A stretch of 64,000 bases of DNA from a bacterium. GTDB taxonomy: Bacteria > UBP6 > UBA1177. Both the position numbers and the translations under genes were made by a program. Positions 35,625-44,879 of the stretch are shown here, in pieces; position 1 is the stretch's first letter; every line of letters begins with the position of its first letter. Where the stretch lies: the NCBI GenBank assembly GCA_017961325.1, contig JAGCXM010000014.1, forward strand, positions 1 through 64,000, given 5' to 3'. The notes below the pieces were generated by a model that had not been told where the DNA came from, did not search any database, and saw only the letters and a program-made list of their open reading frames with translations.

Positions 35625-36599
35625 CTACTTGCTTCTGTTGTCCCATTCAAAAGCTATGCTGGATTCCGCAGAAATATTTTCAAACATCAATAAGATCGTG
35701 TCTTTGCCGAATTCAACTTTTTTTACAAAACCTTCTCTATCAGGCTTATATACCGGCTCACCTTTTCTGTATTTTTCAATGTCCTCAGTGTTAAAACCGT
35801 TAAAGCGTACAACACAAAGCAAATTTTCTGTAAAATAAGGAATATGATATCCTACACCACCTTTCTCTGGCGACAAAGTTTGAGAGACTTCCATTTCTGC
35901 CTCAAAAATAAATTCTTGTTTTTCAAATTCAGCTTCATATTCCAATATTCGTTTTCTACCTTCAAATTGATCTTTATTCAAAATTTTAATTCCGCGCTCT
36001 TCAATTTTATGGCTGGACGTTAGAATTTCCCCTGAGGTAGCCGATACACGATCTCTATAGTATCGATCAGGGGAAAAAACTTTTGAACACACATTGTATG
36101 TTAGTGTAACCTTGTCGTCATTTGTTTTTACTTTCTCCACATCAATTTTTACCAGAGTGCTTTTTATATTAGTTACAGGGTTAAAATCATCAAAAGCACA
36201 AATATCGCATGTCAGGTAAAACCCGAATTCTTCTTTGGAACATATTCTGTAATTATTTTGTTCTAATTTAATTTTCTTATTTTGATCAATAATGTAATAT
36301 AGGATATGTTTGTTTGCATTAATTCCATCAATTTTTGTTTCAATCTTTGACGGTTCTTCTTTCGAAAAACAAATCGCTATTGCCAAATCTGCATTTTCAA
36401 ATCTGCGTTTTGAATCCTCGTTGAGATCCTGTTGTGTCACAGTCACAGGAGATTCATCAAAAAACAAAAATTTCTTTCTGTCATTTGAGTATCTTTCATT
36501 CCACTTATTTAAAACATTCCTAACTGTTTCAATTTCATCTGAGATCTTTTCAGGCAATGAAGTAATCAAAACAATACTAAAACCTTTTCCAACAAACAT
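35625..36599 (-). CDS. Unknown protein with TIR/DUF4062-like N-terminal domain
   Basis: 324 residues. I chose the second ATG (36599) because GGAG lies six bases upstream; the first ATG (36611) has no site. Residues 7-105 resemble the Rossmann-like TIR/DUF4062 group: IVLITSLPEKISDEIETV, then LNKWNERY, then ENADLAIAIC and NKHILYYIID, matching the pattern 'S..sDl.eEr..v..vi..WN...aDl.Iai...gk.v.lY'. The usual GT-x-x-EI signature is weak, so catalysis is doubtful. The C-terminal 200 residues are beta-rich and unrecognised. Base composition is AT-rich like its partner. It is the first gene of a two-gene operon with the DUF2971 protein. Confidence 0.6.
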   Translation of the reverse strand: MFVGKGFSIVLITSLPEKISDEIETVRNVLNKWNERYSNDRKKFLFFDESPVTVTQQDLNEDSKRRFENADLAIAICFSKEEPSKIETKIDGINANKHILYYIIDQNKKIKLEQNNYRICSKEEFGFYLTCDICAFDDFNPVTNIKSTLVKIDVEKVKTNDDKVTLTYNVCSKVFSPDRYYRDRVSATSGEILTSSHKIEERGIKILNKDQFEGRKRILEYEAEFEKQEFIFEAEMEVSQTLSPEKGGVGYHIPYFTENLLCVVRFNGFNTEDIEKYRKGEPVYKPDREGFVKKVEFGKDTILLMFENISAESSIAFEWDNRSK

Positions 36600-36634
36600 A
36601 CCGGTCTCCATTTATAAAAAATCTATTGCGAGTT

Positions 36635-36662
36635 ACGATACGAAGATGAGAGAAAAAGTCAA
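36635..36662 (-). promoter_or_regulatory. Promoter of the two-gene module
   Basis: Minus strand: -35 TTGACT (36662-36657), a 16-base spacer, -10 TATCGT (36640-36635). The rest of the 222-base divergent gap to lpxA also holds a 6-bp inverted repeat (TCTCAT 36767-36772, ATGAGA 36782-36787) that could be an operator. Confidence 0.5.
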
Positions 36663-36833
36663 TAATTTTTCATCCTTGCATCGACATTTTATTAGAAATC
36701 TTGACCACTTGCATATATAGATTATTATCATGCTGCTGAAATTGTATGTTTTAAATTCAAACATCGTCTCATCTAATTATTATGAGATAATGTTTTATTT
36801 TAACAAAACGATATGTTATACGAGGTTTGATTT

Positions 36834-37781
36834 ATGCTAGTACATTCAACCGCAATAATTCACGAAGGTGCCGTTTTGGGTGCTGATTGTGAAATCGGTC
36901 CAAATTGCATTGTTGGTCCGAACGTCGTTTTGGGCGACAGAGTAAAATTAATTTCTAATGTTGTTGTTGATGGAAGAACAACAATTGGTGATGATTCAAT
37001 CGTATATCCGTTTGCCGTTCTTGGCTTGATAGGTCAGGATTTAAAATGGCAGGATGAAAACTCAATGACTGGTCTTACTATTGGTAAACGGTGCCGCATT
37101 CGTGAATATGTGACGATTCATTCCGGAACACCGGCGTCTGACGGAACAACAATCGGTGACGATTGCCAAATCATGGCTCAGGCACATGTTGCTCATGATT
37201 GCAACATCGGAAACAATGTAGTCTTGTCTAATTTGGTTCAAGTCGCCGGACATGTCAAAATTGAAGATTTCGCAACACTTTCTGCCGGTGTTATGGTATT
37301 GCAGTTCTCACATATCGGGAGAAACTCATTTATCACAGCTATGTCACGCGTAACCAATGACGTGCTGCCATATGCCATATATGAGGGTGATTCCCACGCC
37401 GAATATCGCACGATAAACCGTATCGGGTTGAGACGTCATGGATTCACGACAAAAGATATGCATGCGATTCACGCTGTTTATAATGCGGTATTTTCCTGCA
37501 CGGAAAGCGTGCTTTCCGAACGCTTGACCAAAATGCGTGAAGAGGTTAAAAATAAATACGCACTGGATGCAATAGACTTTATTGAAAATCGTTCTAATAA
37601 AGGCAACTTAATAATCCACACCATTAGCAGAAAAACATTTTTAAAATTATCAGCAGATTTTATTAGCTGTTTTTTCCATAATTCCGTCAAACCGCTCTTA
37701 CACCGTTTCATGAATGTTTTCAGCTATTTTCTTGGTAAAAGTCTATTCATTCCGAAAAAGCCGTCAAAAGGATCTATTTAG
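36834..37781 (+). CDS. lpxA: UDP-N-acetylglucosamine acyltransferase LpxA, C-terminally extended
   Basis: 315 residues; typical LpxA is about 260. It folds as a left-handed beta-helix of hexapeptide repeats (IGxNCxIGxNV and similar). The catalytic His is predicted as His121 in AHVAHDCNIG, and the family's HSGT appears at 96-99. It adds the first acyl chain in lipid A synthesis, so the organism should have LPS-type lipids. About 50 extra residues at the C-terminus are hydrophobic and basic (SADFISCFFHNSV, FSYFLGKSLFIPKK), perhaps a membrane-associating tail. No other lpx or fab gene is adjacent. The gene converges with recD, seven bases apart, and borders the AT-rich module. Confidence 0.9.
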   Translation: MLVHSTAIIHEGAVLGADCEIGPNCIVGPNVVLGDRVKLISNVVVDGRTTIGDDSIVYPFAVLGLIGQDLKWQDENSMTGLTIGKRCRIREYVTIHSGTPASDGTTIGDDCQIMAQAHVAHDCNIGNNVVLSNLVQVAGHVKIEDFATLSAGVMVLQFSHIGRNSFITAMSRVTNDVLPYAIYEGDSHAEYRTINRIGLRRHGFTTKDMHAIHAVYNAVFSCTESVLSERLTKMREEVKNKYALDAIDFIENRSNKGNLIIHTISRKTFLKLSADFISCFFHNSVKPLLHRFMNVFSYFLGKSLFIPKKPSKGSI

Positions 37782-37788
37782 ACGGTTT

Positions 37789-39546
37789 TCACGAATTCAA
37801 CGCCTCTTCAAAACCGCTGTTCCGTTCGGCATTTCTTCTCAAAGTGTAGTCCAGAACGCCGTCTTTTGCAGCGATTTTCACCTCTTTTTTCGCGCGGGTA
37901 ACGGCGGTGTAGAGAATTTCCTTCGTAAGAATCGGCATCTCCGTTTTAGGCAGAACGATCAGGACGGAATCGTATTCGCTCCCCTGACTTTTGTGAATCG
38001 TCATGGCATAGACCGTTTCAAAAGAAACAAGAGAAGAAATATTAAACGATTTCAGCGAGTTACCCACGATAAAATATGCCGATTTCCTGCCATTTCTCTC
38101 TAGAATCACGCCGCAGTCGCCGTTCATAAGGTTGTTCCTGTAATCGTTTTTCGTCACCATTATCGGCATTCCGTCGTACAAACCGTTTTCCGAATTTCTG
38201 CCCAGTTCCGACTCTATTTTTCTGTTCAATTCCGTTACGCCGAAACTGTCTTCTTTTGAAGGAACCAGCACTTTGTAATCATTAAGTCTTTCAAGAATTT
38301 CTTCCGGAGAAGAGTCTTTGTCGAAAAGGAATCCGTATCTTCCGGCGGCATCAAAAGCGATGTTTTCAAGAGCCTTTTCGTTCTCGATTCCAAACCATCC
38401 GCAGTCGCTTTCCGTTTTGCAGATTTCTATGATTTCCTTCGCGCTTTTCTGTTCGTTCACCGCTTTCGCAAGCTTTCCTATGCCCGAACTACTATTGAAC
38501 CTGTAACTTTTTTCGAGTTTGGCGACGATTTCAGGCGGAAGAAGATTCTTTTCCGCTGCACCGCATATATCGGAAAGGACATTGCCCGCACCGACACTCG
38601 CCAGCTGATCCTTGTCACCGAGCAGAATCAGCGAAGCATCATGCCCCAGAGCGTCAAGCAGCGAATTGAAAAGGGCGACATCGAGCATTCCGGCCTCGTC
38701 GATGATTACTACGTCTGCGGCAAGCGGGTTTTCCCTGTTCTGCGAAAATCTGCCAAATTTCCAGTCCAGCATTCTGTGAATCGTCATTCCCTCGAGTGCT
38801 CCGATTCCGTCAAGAATTTCACTCCGTGCGGCATCCGAAATCCTTCTGATCCCGGAAACGGCGTTTTTCAGCGCGTCGGTCATCCGCGCCGCAGCCTTTC
38901 CTGTGGGAGCCGCAAGCATCACCCGGTCTTGCGGAAAAAGCGTCGCGATTCCGATCAGGATTTTTGCGATAATCGTTGTTTTTCCCGTTCCCGGACCGCC
39001 CGTTATGACCGAAAAACGGTTTTTTACTGCGGTTTTCGCGGCCTCGTGCTGTTCGGAATTTTCTGCATCAAAAAGTTTGTTGAAAATTTTTTCCATTTCA
39101 TCCGAAGATCCGGAATACCGTCCGTTTTCCTTAGATATTTCCGCCATTTTCGCGGCGAGTGAACTTTCGTAAAGCCAGTATTTGTAAAAATAAATCCCGT
39201 TTTTCAAAGAAACCAGCGGTCTGAACTCCTCTTCAGGTTTTCCCGTGCAGCACGAACTTTTTCCGAAAATTTCCGCCACTTTTTCAAAGCTGAAACCGGG
39301 CAGATATTTCATCAGTTCCGCGTTTTTTTCGGCGAATTCCGAAATATCCTTTTCGACAAGGCATATCTTCCCGCCTGCGACACCGTTTGAAACAAGAGCC
39401 GTAACTGCCGCGAAAAACGTTTTTTCGTTTTCGGAAAGATTTCTTTCAAGCGAAACCAGAAACTCGGCAAGATGCACGTCGGTTGCAGAAACCAGCCCCT
39501 TTTCCGACATTTCGGCCAATATTCCGATACTTTTTCCGCAAATCAT
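37789..39546 (-). CDS. recD: RecBCD helicase subunit RecD
   Basis: 585 residues, a superfamily 1B 5'-to-3' helicase. Walker A GGPGTGKT is at 183-190, VVIIDEAGMLD is the Walker B region, and TIHKSQGSEYDSVLIVLP is motif V near the end. RecD is the fast motor of RecBCD in double-strand-break repair and foreign-DNA degradation. Its ATG overlaps the recB stop (ATGA at 39543-39546), so the two are translationally coupled. No recC is found in the window. Confidence 0.95.
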   Translation of the reverse strand: MICGKSIGILAEMSEKGLVSATDVHLAEFLVSLERNLSENEKTFFAAVTALVSNGVAGGKICLVEKDISEFAEKNAELMKYLPGFSFEKVAEIFGKSSCCTGKPEEEFRPLVSLKNGIYFYKYWLYESSLAAKMAEISKENGRYSGSSDEMEKIFNKLFDAENSEQHEAAKTAVKNRFSVITGGPGTGKTTIIAKILIGIATLFPQDRVMLAAPTGKAAARMTDALKNAVSGIRRISDAARSEILDGIGALEGMTIHRMLDWKFGRFSQNRENPLAADVVIIDEAGMLDVALFNSLLDALGHDASLILLGDKDQLASVGAGNVLSDICGAAEKNLLPPEIVAKLEKSYRFNSSSGIGKLAKAVNEQKSAKEIIEICKTESDCGWFGIENEKALENIAFDAAGRYGFLFDKDSSPEEILERLNDYKVLVPSKEDSFGVTELNRKIESELGRNSENGLYDGMPIMVTKNDYRNNLMNGDCGVILERNGRKSAYFIVGNSLKSFNISSLVSFETVYAMTIHKSQGSEYDSVLIVLPKTEMPILTKEILYTAVTRAKKEVKIAAKDGVLDYTLRRNAERNSGFEEALNS

Positions 39547-42500
39547 CTTTCACCTTCAAAAAGTTGCTGGAAACGCCGGAGAAGAGACTCATCGGGACGG
39601 TCGCTGAAAATGCCGCAATTCACGCTTCCAGCCCTGACTCCGCGCAGAAAGACATACCTTATTCCGCCGAAATTTTCTGAATACGAATAGTCCGGATCGA
39701 CTGACGAAACATATCTGTCAAAAGCGGCCAGATAGATCATATACTGCAGAAAATAGCAGTGTTTTTTCATATTCTCCCTGATTTTCTCTTCCGAATAATC
39801 TTCAGTAAAATCGCCCATATAGTTCGATTTCCAGTCTATAATGTAGTATTTTCCGTCAATTTTCAGCGCCAAATCGATGTAGCCGTGCATGAAACCTTTA
39901 GGGACGCTCTCTTCGTCAAAGCAGTCGCAGCAGAAATTTTCCTTAGTGATTTCCGATAATTGTCCTTTTCCGACATTTTCCTTTATTTTAAGATGGAATT
40001 CCGTTTCGGCGCTTCTATCCTCTTTTTTCACATCTTTCAGAGCCCTGCCGTCAAGCATCGGGCAGGTCAGGACGTTCCGAACGCACTCACTGACGGCTAT
40101 GACAGCATCTTCAAGTCCGTGCTCTTCAAAATTCATCTCCCTTTTCAGAATTTCGCGGATAATTTCAGAATTGTCGCCGGCCTGAAAATCGATTTTTTCA
40201 AAAATAGCGTGAAGTACCGTTCCCGAGTCGCTTCCTTTCGGAAAAACGGACATCGGCGAAGGTTCCTTACCCTGCGGATCGCCGGTAAAATCAGATGATA
40301 ACGCATTTTCTTCCGGGAACTCGTCGAATTTTTCATCAAAATATTCACCGCCGTTCCTGTTTGCCGAAACGATTCCGCTGTAACTAGAAACCGCCCATTC
40401 GGGTTTGACTGCGCGTTTGGGCTCTTCCGGCGGTATAATTGGAAGATTTTTGTAGTGCAGCAGCGGATCTTCAAACTGAAATGCCGGTTTTTCCGCAGTC
40501 GTATTGCATGAAACTCCGGTTTTCGGGATATATTTCACTGAGGCCACTCTGCTGTTTTCGAGCAGTTCCTTGAATTTTCTGTTGGCGGTTCCTTCAAAAG
40601 TCTCCTGCGGCAGATAGTAAACCGTGAGATATTTCGCCCGCGTTATTCCGACATAGAACTCCCGTATTTCCTCGGCTTCGTCGTCTCCTTTCGCGCTGTG
40701 GTCGCGGTTGTTGTATTTTATGAGGCGGAGTTCCTTTCTGTATTCCGGAGAGTGCCGCGCAATCCATTCCCGGCTTCCGCCTGAGTCGAAAATGAAAAAA
40801 ACTATGTTGAATTCAAGCCCTTTGCTTTTGTGAAGCGTAAGAATCCTGACGGTATCACCGGATTCGCTTCCGCCGCAGTAAAACTCCTCCTCCGAAGAAT
40901 TCCCGCCTCCGCCGTTCATTTCGGATTCGAACCATTCGCACGTATTCAGGACGGAAAAGCCGGAAACGGTTTCAAAATTGTTGATCAGTTCAGCCAAGTA
41001 TTTGATTTTTATGAAAGTTTCCACACCGCCAGCCGTCAGCTCGGAAATAACGGAATCCTTTTCGATAAACCTCGAAAAAAGAGTGAAAAAGCCTTTTTTG
41101 TCCCAATCCGCAAAAGAGTCGGTAAACTCTTCGTAAAGTTTCTGGATTTCGTTTTCGCAGCCGGCTATTTCGTCGACGGTTTTGTTGTAAAAACAGGTCG
41201 GAAGCAGTGCCTTGAACTCGGCGAAACCGCGTGTTTCCGCCGCTTTTATCAGTCTGAACATCGTTTTTGCCTCAAACGAACCGAATACCGAACCGCTTTT
41301 CTCCGATCTGGCCTCCAGAGAAACGGGAAAATTCTCCTCTTTCAGCGCATCGTAAATTGCAGCTGCCAAACGGTTCGTACTGGTGAGAACCGCTATGTCG
41401 GAAGGTTTGACGCGCCCGCCGTTCAAAGTGTAGCTCGAATCGTCCCGGAGCATGTTTCTGATTCTTTCCTTGATATTGGCTATTTTCTCCCCGTCAGATC
41501 CGACTTCGTATACCAGCATTCCCGGAGACGGCACGAAAGAGGAGTCAGTTCTTAGTTTAAGCGGGTTTTCACCTTCGTTTTCAGGTTTTATTTCCGGATA
41601 TCCGATCTCCCTTATGCCGAAATCCATTCTCCGGAAAATGTTGTTGACTGCATTCACCGCCGCCGCTGTCGAACGGAAATTCGTATCCATCACGTACTTT
41701 CTGCCGACCGATTCCGATGCTTTGAGATACGAAAAAATATCCGCGTTGCGGAAGGAGTAAATCGACTGTTTCGGATCTCCGATGAAAAAAACGACATGGT
41801 TCCCGCCGCAGAAAAGTTCTTTGAAAACATAGTACTGCAACGGATCGGTATCCTGAAATTCATCAATCATTACAAGGCTGTAACGGTCTTTCATACTCTC
41901 TTTCAGCTTTTGCGCCATCCTGTCGTTCCGCAGAATTTCGGAAATAACCGAAATAAGGTCGTCAAAACTCATCAGATCGCTTTTTCTGCGGTTTTCACGG
42001 GCTATTTCGGGAGCCTTTTTCAGAAAATCACTGTATATGGCGGCAAGTTTCTCCCTCGCAACGGGATCCGGAAACCTGTTTTCGTCAACCGTAACTTCGT
42101 CACAGCCGGAAGTTCCCGCCTTTTTGAGAAGATTCTCGAAATTCTTCACGGAAAGTTCCTTATTCGCGACGCTTAAAAAATCGCGGTCGCCGTTTTTCGA
42201 GACAACCCGCCTGAAAAATTCGAGTGCAGTGTCATGCGGAACATCCGGGTTTTCATTCAGATTCAGTGCGAAACCGCTGCCTATTTCGAATGCGTTTTCG
42301 AGAATAAGCCTGTGACAGAAACCGTGTATCGTGAATATCGACGCCGTATCGAAATTATTTACGGCTGACTTCAGATTTTTAACCGCAACGTCTCTTTTTT
42401 CAAGCGGAATTCTGCGGCATATTTCCCGAATCTGTTCATCCTTACACTCTTTCCCGTGAAAAAAGCCGAGAGCCTTTTCCAAAAACGCAAGGATCCTGTC

Positions 42501-42695
42501 CTTCAACTCGGCCGTCGCATATTTCGTGAACGTGACGACGACGACGGAATCGATTCTGCCGTTGTATCCATCACTCAGAATCCAGCGCAGAAAAAGAACG
42601 GCTATAGAATAGGTTTTGCCTGTTCCGGCGCTCGCTTCGACAAGATTTATTCCGTCAAGCGCGGCATTTAAAACTTCGAATCTGTTCTCTTCCAT
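39543..42695 (-). CDS. recB: RecBCD helicase-nuclease subunit RecB
   Basis: 1050 residues, shorter than E. coli RecB (1180). Walker A ASAGTGKT lies at 21-28 within the RecB-type N-terminus, DEFQDTDPLQY is the helicase motif II region, and the C-terminal nuclease shows GYIDLAL followed by IDWKSN with Asp954 and Lys956, the catalytic residues of the RecB nuclease. It forms a helicase-nuclease with RecC and RecD. It starts its own operon, with a promoter at 42721-42748. Confidence 0.95.
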   Translation of the reverse strand: MEENRFEVLNAALDGINLVEASAGTGKTYSIAVLFLRWILSDGYNGRIDSVVVVTFTKYATAELKDRILAFLEKALGFFHGKECKDEQIREICRRIPLEKRDVAVKNLKSAVNNFDTASIFTIHGFCHRLILENAFEIGSGFALNLNENPDVPHDTALEFFRRVVSKNGDRDFLSVANKELSVKNFENLLKKAGTSGCDEVTVDENRFPDPVAREKLAAIYSDFLKKAPEIARENRRKSDLMSFDDLISVISEILRNDRMAQKLKESMKDRYSLVMIDEFQDTDPLQYYVFKELFCGGNHVVFFIGDPKQSIYSFRNADIFSYLKASESVGRKYVMDTNFRSTAAAVNAVNNIFRRMDFGIREIGYPEIKPENEGENPLKLRTDSSFVPSPGMLVYEVGSDGEKIANIKERIRNMLRDDSSYTLNGGRVKPSDIAVLTSTNRLAAAIYDALKEENFPVSLEARSEKSGSVFGSFEAKTMFRLIKAAETRGFAEFKALLPTCFYNKTVDEIAGCENEIQKLYEEFTDSFADWDKKGFFTLFSRFIEKDSVISELTAGGVETFIKIKYLAELINNFETVSGFSVLNTCEWFESEMNGGGGNSSEEEFYCGGSESGDTVRILTLHKSKGLEFNIVFFIFDSGGSREWIARHSPEYRKELRLIKYNNRDHSAKGDDEAEEIREFYVGITRAKYLTVYYLPQETFEGTANRKFKELLENSRVASVKYIPKTGVSCNTTAEKPAFQFEDPLLHYKNLPIIPPEEPKRAVKPEWAVSSYSGIVSANRNGGEYFDEKFDEFPEENALSSDFTGDPQGKEPSPMSVFPKGSDSGTVLHAIFEKIDFQAGDNSEIIREILKREMNFEEHGLEDAVIAVSECVRNVLTCPMLDGRALKDVKKEDRSAETEFHLKIKENVGKGQLSEITKENFCCDCFDEESVPKGFMHGYIDLALKIDGKYYIIDWKSNYMGDFTEDYSEEKIRENMKKHCYFLQYMIYLAAFDRYVSSVDPDYSYSENFGGIRYVFLRGVRAGSVNCGIFSDRPDESLLRRFQQLFEGER

Positions 42696-42720
42696 TCTTC
42701 ACCGCAAAAAATCACACACC

Positions 42721-42748
42721 GTTATAAGGAAAAAAAGATTTTGTGCAA
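42721..42748 (-). promoter_or_regulatory. Promoter of recB-recD
   Basis: Minus strand: -35 TTGCAC (42748-42743), a 16-base spacer, -10 TATAAC (42726-42721), between panB and recB. Confidence 0.5.
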
Positions 42749-42776
42749 TCAATTTTCCGTTTTTTAAGGAATATGT

Positions 42777-43544
42777 TTACTTTCCCGAGACGACATCCTT
42801 TCTGTATTCTTTGAGCGCGCTGGTCACCAAAGAATCGAGATTGAGATATTTTTTGAGGAAAGAAGGGTTGAAATCGGCATTCATTCCCAAAAGGTCGTAA
42901 ATCACAAGCACCTGTCCGTCGGTTTCCGTGCCTGCGCCGATTCCGATCGTCGGAATTTTCACATTTCCGGTAATTTCAGCCGCCAGAGCTTCAGGAATTC
43001 CTTCGAGAACGATCATGTCCGCACCCGCTTTCTCGACTGCAATAGCCGAATCCATAATGAATCCGCGTTCTTCTTCGCTTTTGCCGCGTTTTGCGAATCC
43101 GCCGAACTTATTGACATACTGCGGAGTCAGCCCCACGTGCGCGACAACGGGAATTCCGAAAGAAACAAGTTTTGAAATCAAAGGGCACACTTCGCTTCCG
43201 CCTTCGATTTTGACGGCCTCCGCCCCCGCTTTTACGAGTTTGACGGCGTTTTTCACACCGTTTTCAACCGAATCCTGATAGCTTCCGAAAGGCATATCGG
43301 CGATTAAAAACGGATTCTGAGCACCTCTTTTTACCGCGCTTACGTGGTGAGCCACCTCCTCAATCGAGACGTTGAGGGTATTTTCCTCTCCTTTTATCAC
43401 CATGCCGAGACTGTCTCCGACCAGAATCGAATCGATTTCAGCCTTTTCGACAAGACGCGCGAACGTGGCGTCGTAGCAGGTTACCATCGATATTTTTTCA
43501 GTTCCCTTCCTGCCTTTGAGTTTTGGAAGAGTGACTTTTATCAT
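42777..43544 (-). CDS. panB: 3-methyl-2-oxobutanoate hydroxymethyltransferase
   Basis: 255 residues. PanB transfers a hydroxymethyl group from methylene-tetrahydrofolate to 2-oxoisovalerate, the first step of pantothenate and CoA synthesis. Family motifs are MVTCYDA, VGDSLGMV with a metal-binding Asp, GLTPQ and the catalytic Glu in LEGIP. Length is normal. Its ATG overlaps the rsmA stop as ATGA, so it is the second gene of an rsmA-panB pair. No panC or panD is nearby. Confidence 0.97.
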   Translation of the reverse strand: MIKVTLPKLKGRKGTEKISMVTCYDATFARLVEKAEIDSILVGDSLGMVIKGEENTLNVSIEEVAHHVSAVKRGAQNPFLIADMPFGSYQDSVENGVKNAVKLVKAGAEAVKIEGGSEVCPLISKLVSFGIPVVAHVGLTPQYVNKFGGFAKRGKSEEERGFIMDSAIAVEKAGADMIVLEGIPEALAAEITGNVKIPTIGIGAGTETDGQVLVIYDLLGMNADFNPSFLKKYLNLDSLVTSALKEYRKDVVSGK

Positions 43545-44353
43545 TTCCGTCTCCCTATTTTTTCATTGATTTCAAGAATAGTCTCCCAGTCGAGCTCTTC
43601 GGCGCGCTTCATTGTTATATCGCCGAAATCATTAAGTATCCCGGCATCAATGCAGTTTATTTTGAAGACATTCTGCAAAGTTTTGCGCCTGTTTGAAAAA
43701 AGCATCCGCACGGTGTCGGCAAAAGAAGAAAGCTCTTCTCTTGAAAAACCGTGATCGTTGAAAGTCACCTTCAGAACCGCGCTTTCGACTTTAGGCGCCG
43801 GATAAAAATCCTCCGCGTGAACAGTGAACACGCATTCAGCATGCCCGATCAGCCTGATTAAAGCGGCAATCGGTCCGAAATCCCGCGTCTGCGGTGCGGC
43901 TGCAAATTTCTGGGCGACTTCCTTCTGCAGAAGAAAGACCGCGCCGTCAAGATACCTGCTTTCGAAGCAGGTATTCATCATGATGAGAGAGCTTACCTGA
44001 TATGGCAGATTCCCGAAAACATAGCCTTTAGTACCTTGATAATATTGCGAAAAATCTATTTTGGCACCGTCTTGAAAAACGATATACGCCCTGTCTGAAA
44101 AACGGTTTCTCAGAACATTCAGCATATTTTCGTCAAGATCGGCGACCGTGAACGGAGCAAGTCCTCTCCGGACCGCTTTTTCAGTGAGCGAACCGAGCCC
44201 GCCGCCGATTTCGACATAAAAACCCTTGCCGGCAGGTACCAGATCGATAATTCTGTGCAGCACATCGTCATTAAAAAGAAAGTTCTGCGAAAATTTCTTA
44301 TTTGCCTGTACTCCAGCTTCCGCAAGATATTTTCTTATTTCCGCCAGATTCAA
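43541..44353 (-). CDS. rsmA: 16S rRNA dimethyladenosine transferase
   Basis: 270 residues from a TTG start. RsmA/KsgA dimethylates two adjacent adenines near the 3' end of 16S rRNA during small-subunit maturation. Motifs: KKFSQNFL near the N-terminus, the SAM loop EIGGGLGSLT, and the catalytic NLPYQVS. I chose the TTG at 44353 because GGAG lies seven bases upstream. The longer frame also begins with TTG (44368), but that codon overlaps this binding site. A strong terminator separates it from rplQ. Confidence 0.95.
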   Translation of the reverse strand: MNLAEIRKYLAEAGVQANKKFSQNFLFNDDVLHRIIDLVPAGKGFYVEIGGGLGSLTEKAVRRGLAPFTVADLDENMLNVLRNRFSDRAYIVFQDGAKIDFSQYYQGTKGYVFGNLPYQVSSLIMMNTCFESRYLDGAVFLLQKEVAQKFAAAPQTRDFGPIAALIRLIGHAECVFTVHAEDFYPAPKVESAVLKVTFNDHGFSREELSSFADTVRMLFSNRRKTLQNVFKINCIDAGILNDFGDITMKRAEELDWETILEINEKIGRRK

Positions 44354-44370
44354 AAAATTACTCCGCAAAC

Positions 44371-44396
44371 AAAAATGGCTGCCCGAAAGCAGCCAT
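44371..44396 (-). terminator. Rho-independent terminator of the ribosomal super-operon
   Basis: Minus strand: arms ATGGCTGC and GCAGCCAT (8 bp) around the loop TTTCGG, followed by a T-rich run (TTTTGTTT). It lies 25 bases after the rplQ stop and closes the transcript that begins near rpsL. Confidence 0.9.
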
Positions 44397-44420
44397 CAAA
44401 ATCAAAATAATAACCGCTGA

Positions 44421-44879
44421 TTAAGCTTGCGGCTCTTCCGCCTTTGCCTCTGCTGCAGGTGCTTCTGCAACCGGTTCAGCCTTCGGAGCTTTTTTAGCTT
44501 TTTTCTTCGCCGTTTCGTCTGCGCCCAAGTATTCGATAAGCGCGGTCGGAGCTGCATCGCCTCTGCGGAATCCGAGTTTGATTATTCTCGTGTAACCGCC
44601 TTCTCTGGTCGCGAATCTAGGTCCGAGTTCCTTCAACAGCTTCGTGATAACGATTTCTCTGTCTGATTTCACCAACTTTGAAAGCTGAGTAATGGAAGCG
44701 GTCGTATTCTTTTTTGCAAGCGTAATAGCTTTGTCAGCTATCTTCTGAAGCTCTTTCGCTCTGATCAAAGTCGTTTGAATGCGTTCGCTTTTTACGAGTG
44801 AATTCAGCAAGTTACAAAGCATAGCCTCACGATGTGAGCTATTTCTGTTCAATTTTCTTCCAGCTTTTTTATGTCTCAT
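44421..44879 (-). CDS. rplQ: Ribosomal protein L17
   Basis: 152 residues; E. coli L17 has 127. The core begins MRHKKAGRKLNRNSSHREAM, as in all bacterial L17. The final 35 or so residues form an Ala/Lys/Glu-rich tail that is not part of the conserved fold. Its ATG overlaps the rpoA stop (ATGA). It is the last gene of the super-operon, followed by the terminator at 44371-44396. Confidence 0.98.
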   Translation of the reverse strand: MRHKKAGRKLNRNSSHREAMLCNLLNSLVKSERIQTTLIRAKELQKIADKAITLAKKNTTASITQLSKLVKSDREIVITKLLKELGPRFATREGGYTRIIKLGFRRGDAAPTALIEYLGADETAKKKAKKAPKAEPVAEAPAAEAKAEEPQA

